A DNA stretch of 64,000 bases from Prosapia bicincta (lineage: Eukaryota > Arthropoda > Insecta > Hemiptera > Cercopidae), in NCBI GenBank assembly GCA_036971475.1, contig JBAIZL010000001.1:154861044-154925043 (forward strand). The letters are read 5' to 3'. This document shows, in pieces, positions 55,884 to 64,000 of this stretch. The translations under genes and the position numbers were made by a program. The notes under the pieces were generated by a model, which saw only the letters and a list, made by a program, of their open reading frames with translations, ran no database searches and had not been told where the DNA came from. Numbering within the stretch: position 1 is the first letter of the stretch; every line of letters starts with the position of its first letter.

Positions 55884-55885
55884 TA

Positions 55886-56971
55886 ACGATTTTGACTGAT
55901 TGTATAAATGAAGGCAAACTTATATTTCTCTAGTATGATGTGCACAAGAAACTCAAACGAGAGGGTCCATGTTTAGATAAATATCAGTTACTTAACGTTA
56001 ATTTGTACGTAGTGCTTAAATCCGGTATTTTACTTTCAATTTAGGTCATTCACAATTATTATTAAAAAGTTATTAATAATGACTTGTTTTTATAATAAAC
56101 ATGATATGAAAATATAGGACAGAAAATGAACATAAGGAAAATGATTAAGAAGTAAACCAGATTCTAGAAAATGCTTTCGTAACTATTTTATAAAGATTTA
56201 ATAATAGTTTTTTAATTTCAGAAAGTCCAAAAATCGTGAAGTGAATTTTTTCAAATCACTTTATTATTAATATTAAATAATTTAATATCTCAAAACATTT
56301 CTTGGATGTAAATTAGGACCCAATAATCTCTAAATCAAAATTTATCATTAATATATAATCCATTGATTTAATTACTTTACTTAAAGGTAATATTTAATAA
56401 ATCACAAAAGTTAATTTTCAAATAATAAAACCTTTTTATGTGTAAGGAGTCTGATTATGGGCTTAACCACGTGCCTTTAATTTTGTAACCCCTAAAACTT
56501 TTCCAAGTTACAAATATGTCAGTATTGTTCACGAATTGTCTAATTTGTTGCTACCGAATATTGTCATGTTGGATTATTGTGTGAACTAGTTTAAATTTCT
56601 TACATTTAGCGAAATGTATTTAATGTGTTCAACGTAGAAACATTTGTTAAACAATCATTTTTATAGAAGTATTATTCAACGAGAACCGTGGGCACATTGG
56701 AATCAATATAATAAACAATTTAACTCCAAATCCACAAGAGGTGAACCAATAACTAATTTACAGAGTTGTGTAGCAATTCGGATGAATAAGAGAGAAACAT
56801 CAGAATTCCTTAAAGGTGTAACCTTATAATTTTGTAAAACTTTTAGTTTTTTATTATTATTTTTTTAAATTTTTATCTTTGTTCTATTGTTAACTGTAGT
56901 CTATTAATATAATTTTGTATAAATTTATAAAGAATGTATGTTATTTTGTAAAATATAGTAATATAAGTTTA

Positions 56972-56974
<3 letters not shown>
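55886..56974. other. AT-rich unique DNA, no recognisable gene
   Basis: Strongly AT-rich sequence with many homopolymer A/T runs and no satellite similarity. The longest open frame (56,644-56,829, + strand, 61 codons, no ATG at its start) has no motif I recognise and sits in a slightly less AT-rich patch (56,680-56,820). It might be a remnant of a retroelement next to the downstream ribozyme motif, but nothing in it supports that. Confidence 0.6.

Positions 56975-57017
<43 letters not shown>
56975..57017. repeat. (TC)n microsatellite
   Basis: An uninterrupted TC dinucleotide tract of 43 bases. It gives the Arg/Glu-repeat frame on the minus strand, which is not coding. Confidence 0.98.
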
Positions 57018-57021
<4 letters not shown>

Positions 57022-57035
57022 ATGTGGTATATAGG

Positions 57036-57036
<1 letters not shown>

Positions 57037-57085
<49 letters not shown>
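57037..57085. repeat. (TA)n microsatellite
   Basis: An uninterrupted TA tract of 49 bases that ends seven bases before the candidate hammerhead ribozyme. It could extrude as a cruciform. Confidence 0.98.
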
Positions 57086-57087
<2 letters not shown>

Positions 57088-57091
57088 ATTG

Positions 57092-57152
57092 TAATTTTCA
57101 TTCCTGATGATGTTGGTACTGTTTACCAACGAAAAGCTTTGAATATAAATTA
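57092..57152 (+). ncRNA. Candidate minimal type I hammerhead ribozyme (Penelope-type)
   Basis: Seen in the sequence: core box CTGATGA (57,104-57,110), a perfect 7-bp stem II (GTTGGTA 57,112-57,118 with TACCAAC 57,124-57,130, five-base loop), then GAAA (57,131-57,134). Stem I closes the structure: 57,100-57,103 pairs with 57,141-57,144 and 57,092-57,097 with 57,147-57,152, separated by a symmetric 2x2 internal loop. Stem III is only the palindromic AAGCTT (57,134-57,139), too short to fold alone. The scissile position would follow U57,140. Known of the family: Penelope-like retroelements carry minimal type I hammerheads with very short stem III, proposed to act as dimers. Oddity: an extra U (57,111) lies between the core box and stem II, and a UUU cleavage triplet is not optimal. 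Cleavage activity is inferred only. Confidence 0.6.
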
Positions 57153-57195
57153 ATAAATATTCTTGTATTTGAATAACCTATGTTGTTTTAAATAA

Positions 57196-57200
<5 letters not shown>

Positions 57201-57250
<50 letters not shown>
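57201..57250. repeat. (TA)n microsatellite
   Basis: An uninterrupted TA tract of 50 bases preceded by AAATAAATAAA. It lies about 50 bases downstream of the candidate hammerhead, which is thus bracketed by two TA tracts. Confidence 0.98.
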
Positions 57251-57254
<4 letters not shown>

Positions 57255-57720
57255 GAAAATTGTGTGGTATCATATATTGTAGAATTTTATAATAGGAGAC
57301 GTTCTAAGTTGGTAAACTCTATACGCAAAGTTATTTTGTCACCTTCACGCCGACTGATCAAGTTAGCTCTTCACGGAGAAATAACTTTGTTAAAATTGAT
57401 TAACTTCACTCCCTGTTGTATTTTGTGCTTGTACAACTTATTTAACACTATGTAACCACTGATGATAGAAATTAAATGGTACGCTAATAATTAATTTAAG
57501 TTTTTGAAACATAATTATACTTCAACTGTTATAACTAATTGAATCTGAATTTTAAATCGTTTAATCTCTACATATTTATTTTTTCAGTTGTTTATATTTC
57601 TCAGATGTTGATATTGATAACAATTTTTATATACGTAAAATATATTTTTTAAAAAATGCTACCCATTATTTCATTTAAATACTCAAACAATAACACAATT
57701 TTCATCAATTATCATTCAAC
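57251..57720. other. AT-rich unique DNA, no gene seen
   Basis: AT-rich sequence. A 63-codon frame at 57,264-57,455 starts at a GTG and has no motif I recognise. A CTGATGA followed two bases later by GAAA (57,457-57,469) resembles a hammerhead core but has no room for stem II. Confidence 0.55.
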
Positions 57721-58608
57721 TTTATGCATTCTTTTTAAAGTGCAATTCACAAGACATCAAAAGACTCGAAATGGAGACGAGAAGAGTTCACTTACTAGTC
57801 GAGGTTGAAGGCCAAGGAACTGTCTACCACTTTATCGCAACTAGGCGTAGTGGCTATACCTATGACCACATGGTACAATAAAACAGACAGTTAGTGAGCC
57901 TTCTCCCCACCACTTTAAGTGTCAAGTAGACCAGTGCGCATCGTCCCTTGCTATATCTCGAGACTTATCAGTAATAACTGTTTAATTAGTTGAATTATTC
58001 GATTTAGATTTGTAAATTTGGTTTGGTAGTTTAAGGTAAACGATGCAATTAAAACTATAATCGCCCATAAACGATGTGAAAAGGATTATGAGCCGTAAAC
58101 GGTTTTTAAAGAAAACGTTATCTTTATGGTGGTAGTAGAATCCACCGCTATTTCTTTGGAGGTATGTTAGATAGAATAAACGACTATGGGAGATTTACAA
58201 AGCTCGGAGAATGGTGTTCGGGATAAAAGAGTCATGCCTCCCTACAGCCGGACTGCAATTATTTCAGAGTACCAGTGTATTTTCCTTCACAGTTTTATAG
58301 TAAAGTAAACATTTTACAAATCACGTGTTCATTAGAAGTAACCTAATACGAGCAGTTGTAACCATTAGTATGAGGAAACGATATTAGGATATGCACTTTC
58401 ACATACTGTATTTTATTGATCTATTTCTGTATACTGCAGGACTTTATTTTGTTAGGTATTGTATGCTATTTTGTATAGATTGTTTTATTATCTAGGTATA
58501 TTAGACATAGTATATTTACCATTAACCATAGAACACATGGTAAAATAAACGTTAAAACATTAGAATCATACTTCTTGAACGACTCTTATGTAACTGGAGC
58601 CTATACGT
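57721..58608. other. GC-richer unassigned block upstream of the 67-bp tandem repeat
   Basis: Base composition rises clearly above the flanking AT-rich DNA, notably at 57,760-57,965 and 58,140-58,270. Both strands are broken by stops and there is no recognisable protein motif, tRNA or rRNA. It may be the left part of a mobile element whose interior is the 67-bp tandem array, but I found no terminal repeats that prove this. Confidence 0.4.
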
Positions 58609-59814
58609 TACTTATGTACGTATGATACTCTCTATCTACGTAACCACTTAATCCTCTCCTACCTCCGAGTAGAACTACTTATGTACGTATGATACTCTCT
58701 ATCTACGTAACCACTTAATCCTCTCCTACCTCCGAGTAGAACTACTTACGTACGTATGATACTCTCTATCTACGTAACCACTTAATCCTCTCCTGCCTCC
58801 GAGTAGAACTACTTATGTACGTATGATACTCTCTATCTACGTAACCACTTAATCCTCTCCTACCTCCGAGTAGAACTACTTACGTACGTATGATACTCTC
58901 TATCTACGTAACCACTTAATCCTCTCCTACCTCCGAGTAGAACTACTTATGAACGTATGATACTCTCTATCTACGTAAGCACTTAATCCTCTCCTACCTC
59001 CGAGTAGAACTACTTATGTACGTATGATACTCTCTATCTACGTAACCACTTAATCCTCTCCTGCCTCCGAGTAGAACTACTTATGTACGTATGATACTCT
59101 CTATCTACGTAACCACTTAATCCTCTCCTACCTCCGAGTAGAACTACTTATGTACGTATGATACTCTCTATCTACGTAACCGCTTAATCCTCTCCTACCT
59201 CCGAGTAGAACTACTTATGTACGTATGATACTCTCTATCTACGTAACCACTTAATCCTCTCCTACCTCCGAGTAGAACTACTTATGTACGTATGATACTC
59301 TCTATCTACGTAACCACTTAATCCTCTCCTACCTCCGAGTAGAACTACTTATGTACGTATGATACTCTCTATCTACGTAACCACTTAATCCTCTCCTACC
59401 TCCGAGTAGAACTACTTATGTACGTATGATACTCTCTATCTACGTAACCACTTAATCCTCTCCTGCCTCCGAGTAGAACTACTTATGTACGTATGATACT
59501 CTCTATCTACGTAACCACTTAATCCTCTCCTACCTCCGAGTAGAACTACTTATGTACGTATGATACTCTCTATCTACGTAACCACTTAATCCTCTCCTAC
59601 CTCCGAGTAGAACTACTTATGTACGTATGATACTCTCTATCTACGTAACCACTTAATCCTCTCCTACCTCCGAGTAGAACTACTTATGTACGTATGATAC
59701 TCTCTATCTACGTAACCACTTAATCCTCTCCTACCTCCGAGTAGAACTACTTATGTACGTATGATACTCTCTATCTACGTAACCACTTAATCCTCTCCTA
59801 CCTCCGAGTAGAAC
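58609..59814. repeat. 67-bp minisatellite, 18 copies
   Basis: The unit runs from TACTTATGTACGTATGATAC through CTCTCTATCTACGTAACCAC and CTTAATCCTCTCCTACC to GAGTAGAAC. Successive CTTATGTACG starts are 67 bp apart (58,611, 58,678 and so on), and the tract is exactly 18 x 67 = 1,206 bp. Copies are nearly identical. Variants seen are CTTACGTACG in two units (near 58,745 and 58,879), TGCCTCC in three units (58,794, 59,062, 59,464), and single changes near 58,951, 58,979 and 59,182. Each unit has two TACGTA palindromes and a pyrimidine-rich half. It is unrelated to the 170-bp satellite. Confidence 0.97.
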
Positions 59815-60240
59815 ATTATCAGTAATTCAACCAGAAAAAATAGTTACGCCTATCTTACAGAGAGCATTGGGCTGTTCGCACGGCCTGAGCCGGGCTTGTT
59901 TGAGAGACAGGTCCAACAAGTCAATTAGGTTCTTCTTAGCTAATTATTTGGAGCGTTGCAACATTGAAGACAATTATTACTTCATAAAAATTTTCCTATC
60001 TAAATTCATTACAAAACCAAAGTAAAAGTAAAAGAAAATTAGTTTTTATTCAGTAGTTTTTATAGTTAGCCATTTTTACTTAAGCATCATGATTAAAGCC
60101 CTTATTTTCGTGGGTTTAAAAACATTTTTTTTGTTATTCTATCTCTTATAGTTTAAAAGCTACAAAGTTTTCAGTACAGCGTGTTCCCCCTTCTCCTCCT
60201 GTTATGTCAACGGGGGGGGGGGGGGGGGTAACGACACACA
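59815..60240. other. Unique DNA with a G17 tract
   Basis: Starts with a moderately GC-rich 130 bases (ACGGCCTGAGCCGGGC near 59,880), then AT-rich sequence, then G17 at 60,212-60,228. No frame or structural RNA is recognisable. TTATCAGTAAT at 59,816 is also found at 57,965, on the other side of the minisatellite; the match is only 11 bases and may be chance. Confidence 0.5.
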
Positions 60241-61100
60241 AGTACCAAGAACAATAAAACCTGAAACCATAACGCCCAGAACAAGTGCCCAAAGCTTCAA
60301 ATAAAATTACGTTAGGCCTTCAGTGCATGTTTAACCCCCCTGAACAGAGCCTGGATTAGCGGTGACTCAGAGTATCTGTCTCCCAACTCAATCTCCGAAA
60401 ACATATTTTTCGCTGCGAGTGTTGGGGTGACTACTGACGAACGTGAGAAACAAAGCTCCCACTAATCCAATTCCAAATTCTTGACTTTTGCATGGGTGAG
60501 TCAATCTCGTGTCTTGAGTCATACCGGAACCGGAGAGGGAGACTTGGTGCCACGACCCGATGTACATGTCTCTAAGAGTCTGAAAGGCTAGTGTAAGTCC
60601 TGGACTAGTGACCGGGGAGCCTTTGGGCTGGTAAACCCAAATCAGACTCAACTGTTAGGACCGATTTTTCACAATTACTCTGAATCAGTAGAACCTTCCG
60701 TACCTTCAATACCCCATCTGAATGGTTCTGTCCAGGTGAGATCTCAATCCACTCTCGGCTGGTCTTATCTAAGGGCCGCATCTTTAAACTAGGGACTTGA
60801 TCCTAGACAGGTACAAACCTGTTACGTTAGATATTGAGAGCGATAGAGGCTAAGAGCTTTAGACTCATAAATCTAGCTTTTATACTCTGTTCCGGCGAGG
60901 GTTGAGATTTTGACCTATATTGGAGAGAATTGTCCACGTGGTGACTCCGCTAGATTCACTGAAGGGTTTATCAGTCAGTAACCTTCTGGCAGAGTAGTTT
61001 CACTTTTACTGAGTACAAAGTATATGTAATTAGCTTGTGAAGAACCCACGCCAGCAGGAGGTTGGACTAAACTTGGTAGTGTTCTTTTAGAGTCCACGAA
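60241..61100. other. GC-richer unassigned block with an 87-codon minus-strand frame
   Basis: A block of about 45% GC stands out from AT-rich surroundings. The minus strand has an open frame at 60,651-60,388 (87 codons from ATG) with no motif I recognise. About 230 bases upstream, on the same strand, is TATAAAAG (60,884-60,877). This arrangement could be the 5' region or LTR of a transposable element, or a short non-coding transcription unit. No terminal repeats, target-site duplications or codon bias confirm either. I do not claim a gene. Confidence 0.35.
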
Positions 61101-61712
<612 letters not shown>

Positions 61713-61740
61713 TTATTTATACATACACACATACAAACCT

Positions 61741-61757
61741 GTATTATTATTATTCTT
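61741..61757 (-). repeat. Probable (TAA)n-type 3' tail of the retrotransposon
   Basis: On the minus strand the last in-frame codons are followed at once by TTAAGAATAATAATAATA. Short A-rich trinucleotide tails are usual at the 3' end of I-group elements. The tract is only about 17 bases, so the call depends on its position. Confidence 0.45.
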
Positions 61758-62723
61758 AAGGAGGGACCTTATCGGTGTAGAAAACGTAGCTACAGCCTTT
61801 GTACTCTCTGGCCATCAATACCACAGAGTTTAAGTACCCACCTGATGCTAAATTTTGTGATATTCCTTGGTGTACGTACCTGCCAGCCCAACCACTTTTT
61901 CCTTCAGCTCCCAAAGCAGTGCACTCACAGAGCAAGTGGATTGGTCTCTCCTCTTGATCCTCGTTGTATCTCTTGCACACAGGGGACCTAGATCTTCCAA
62001 TTTTTTACTGGAACTCCTCAGATTCCCATGAGCTGTGACCAGCTCTACAGTAATTCCGAGTTGAGGTCTATTTAAGGAGAGTAGTTCTTTGCCCCACAAA
62101 TGTCCCGAATGACCACACAGTATCTTGGATTTGTTGCACAACCTGTCTATATGTGCCGTGATCCTCTACTTCCACTCCTTATGTGTCATGCCTACTGGCC
62201 TCAGCAACGGTCCTTGAGTTATAGATCCTTGTTTTGCTAGGGCTTCCTCTCTTTTCTCCCCTATCCATCCAGAATATCCTTTAATCTAGGTTAGGTTGAG
62301 CGCATTATACTTACCCAGCTCTGCTAAAGAAGCTATTGTCTCAGGCACCAGCTTAGAGCTGGCACTAGCCTTACCTAAAGCCTCCAGAGCTGCCTGACTG
62401 TCCGAGCAAATCCAGGTTGTCTTGCCCCTCTTGCCAGGCCCTATTATTTCCTCAGCACATAGTTTGATCGAAAGTACCTCCTTCTGAAAAACAGAGGTGT
62501 GGTCTTCCAGGCGAAGACAGAATCTGTCGTGGTGTTTCGGTCCACTAAACTTAGCCGGTATGCAGTTTTCATTGCCTCCATCCTAATTTGAAGACCCAAG
62601 GATGGAAAACCGAACACAACCCTAATGGCCTCACATGGTGTGCTCCTCGTAGCTGTTATATGTCTAAGGAGGAGTCCCTGCACGCGGTCCAGCACTCTTC
62701 TACTTGTTTCTTTCTATGGCATG

Positions 62724-62733
62724 CCCCCCCCCC
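62724..62733. repeat. C10 homopolymer in the retrotransposon remnant
   Basis: Ten C bases (poly-G on the coding strand) lie inside the post-RT region. Length slippage here probably caused the local frame change. Confidence 0.9.
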
Positions 62734-62779
62734 ACGCCAAAACAGTCTCAAACGGAAGATTTTGTTTTAGGCCAAAATA

Positions 62780-63703
62780 GTTTCAATATATTAGTTAGTA
62801 AAAGTTTAGAAATGACATCGCTGCAAGGGAAAGTAGCAGTCAAGCAAGTGCATTATCTGTGTAAGTAAACAAGGCCGGTCTAAAGGGTCGACTTTGATCA
62901 CGGAATTGAGCAACTATAAATTAATTAATTTTTTCTTCTAACATGTAATATTAAAATAAAACAAATTCTTGTTATTGATGAAAAACAAAACGCAAAAATA
63001 AAATAAGAAAATAAAAGTAAAGCAAAACTACCAGAGTTTAAGAGAATTTTTTAAAAACTAATAAAAACAGATTATTGTAAATTAAAAATTTATTTACAAA
63101 TTTATTTATTAAATGTAATTAATAAATGGTTTAATAAATGCTCCAAAAATTAGAAAAGTGTCAAGTGCGGAAGAAATAGTTTCGAGTGCCGTTAAAGGGC
63201 AAACCCAGTAGCAGGGTAGGGGAAACTTGTCGTAACTTGAAACAGGTAGAGGACTTGCAAATCAGCTTTCGTTGGAGACGATGAATGTGAGACGATAATG
63301 AAATGTAATTAGGAATTTATATAATATTTTTGAAAAGCAAGTTTTAATTTATATTTTAATTTTTCAAGTAATTAAAACAAAACATATCAAACAAAAATGT
63401 TTCTAATTATTAGAATTAACCTGTGGTAAAGCTAGTAAATCAAATTTTAAAATTTTTCCAACCAGCAAATATGAATAAAATTAAATAGTTAATTTAATTT
63501 AGTAAAAAGATGCTTAACAAATATTATTGCAATAAGAAAGTAGCAAATAAATTTATCGTCACACACCATATTTTAAGGTATAAATTGTTATGTAAATGAG
63601 TTTGAACATTTTGGTTGGTTTTTAAAACAAAGTCCAGTTATTTATCCACTGGCAGATCACGCTCGACACACCACAGGTACCAGGATATGGTTTGGTCGCG
63701 GCA
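62780..63703. other. AT-rich unique DNA, nothing recognised
   Basis: AT-rich apart from a short GC-richer patch at 63,160-63,300. No open frame above background and no RNA gene seen. The poly-A-rich strings at 62,940-63,120 are low-complexity. Confidence 0.6.
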
Positions 63704-63830
63704 GCACATACACACAGCACACACACACACACACACACACACGCACGCACACACACACACACACACACACACTCAAACACACACACAAACACACACACAC
63801 AAACACACACACACACACACACATACACAC
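63704..63830. repeat. Imperfect (AC)n microsatellite
   Basis: About 127 bases of CA repeats with ACGCACGC, ACTCAAAC, CAAAC and ACATAC interruptions. The His/Thr and Val/Cys frames on both strands arise from the repeat and are not genes. Confidence 0.97.
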
Positions 63831-63981
63831 AATTATTATAGTGGAACCTTCCAATGCCCCATTATTTCTAAATATCGTAATTGTTCAGTGCTCAAGGTCA
63901 CTTCTCCACAGTATAGCCAACTGTAGTTAACACCAACACATATTTCAAATGTTTTTCTGTGCGACCATGTTCGAAAATGGA

Positions 63982-64000
63982 ATATATATATATATATATA
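63982..64000. repeat. (AT)n microsatellite cut by the window end
   Basis: An AT tract of at least 19 bases reaches the last base of the window, so its length is unknown. The 150 bases before it hold nothing recognisable. Confidence 0.9.

Larger units (their letters stand above)
61741..62775 (-). pseudogene. Decayed non-LTR retrotransposon ORF2 3' part (post-RT region, RNase H, CCHC)
   Basis: In order on the minus strand: a post-RT motif LPFETVLAWGGG near 62,755-62,720; RVQGLLLRHITATRSTP and MEAMKTAYRL (about 62,690-62,540), matching the segment that follows reverse transcriptase in I/R1/Jockey-group elements; then RNase H-like SVFQKEV (about 62,496-62,476) and SDSQAALEAL (about 62,407-62,378), holding an RNase H Asp; IKGYSGWIGEK and EALAKQGS; HGNLRSSSKKLEDLGPLC; and a CCHC-like end, RPIHLLCECTALG. 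It is broken by an internal deletion and frameshift (the first RNase H part is missing between AYRL and SVFQ), a UAG at 62,288-62,286 where the family has Trp, another UAG at 62,168-62,166, and a frameshift at the first Cys of CCHC. No reverse transcriptase catalytic motif is present, so the copy is 5'-truncated. TAATAATAATA-like sequence at its end suggests a (TAA)n tail. Confidence 0.85.

Noticed and set aside
56941..57129. Arg/Glu- and Tyr/Ile-repeat frame on the minus strand
   Set aside because: It is a translation of the TC and TA microsatellites.
57264..57455. 63-codon frame starting at GTG
   Set aside because: No recognisable motif, no ATG start, and AT-rich context; it is within what chance allows.
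57455..57471. Second hammerhead-like core (CTGATGA..GAAA)
   Set aside because: Only two bases separate the two boxes, so stem II cannot form.
60430..60455. CTGACGA followed by GAAAC
   Set aside because: The short spacer cannot form a stem II hairpin, and no flanking stem I is seen.
61990..62025. Minus-strand CTGAGGA with a following TTCCA/TGGAA hairpin
   Set aside because: The box after the hairpin is GATC rather than GAAA, and the sequence is explained as retrotransposon coding DNA.
63246..63290. CENP-B-box-like TTTCGTTGGAGACGATG
   Set aside because: It matches about 13 of 17 positions but lacks the essential CGGG, occurs once, and lies 7 kb outside the array. No CENP-B box is visible in the satellite monomer.
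63615..63926. His/Thr-rich and Val/Cys-rich frames
   Set aside because: They arise from the AC microsatellite on both strands.

Overview
The window is eukaryotic, non-coding and repeat-dominated. Long AC/AT/CT microsatellites, an AT-rich unique fraction, a decayed non-LTR retrotransposon with an RNase H domain and a candidate Penelope-type hammerhead ribozyme all fit a metazoan, most likely an arthropod or insect. The species cannot be named from the sequence. I found no intact protein-coding gene.

Positions 1 to about 55,640 are one uninterrupted head-to-tail satellite array. The monomer is about 170-171 bp, about 29% GC in the consensus, with roughly 327 copies. Each typical monomer has a perfect 16-bp palindrome (ATGAACTATAGTTCAT). 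The array begins before the window, so only its right edge is seen. Three domains can be told apart by diagnostic variants. Domain 1 (1 to about 13.4 kb) is built on a 29-monomer, 4,930-bp higher-order repeat whose two copies are almost identical. Domain 2 (about 13.4-40.7 kb) is dominated by alternating 170/171-bp monomer types, with higher-order copies of unequal length and an internal 7-monomer (about 1,191 bp) amplification. Domain 3 (about 40.7-55.6 kb) is more diverged, has repeated loss or alteration of the palindrome, and holds a block of about 3.15 kb repeated at 3.38 kb spacing. At the right edge there is one degenerate inverted monomer and then a forward-oriented fragment. Three of the four ends of these pieces lie in or at the palindrome.

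From 55.9 to 64 kb lies AT-rich, mostly unique DNA. It holds CT and TA microsatellites, a candidate minimal hammerhead ribozyme (57,092-57,152, + strand), a GC-richer unassigned block (57.7-58.6 kb), a tandem repeat of exactly 18 x 67 bp (58,609-59,814), a 17-base poly-G, a second GC-richer unassigned block (60.24-61.1 kb), an AC/AT compound microsatellite, the decayed 3' part of a non-LTR retrotransposon on the minus strand (about 61,741-62,775), and an AC-rich microsatellite near the end.

Taken together this looks like the boundary between a large, possibly (peri)centromeric satellite and repeat-rich flanking DNA. The centromeric role is inference from the nucleosome-sized monomer, the higher-order organisation and the dyad element, and is not shown by the sequence alone.
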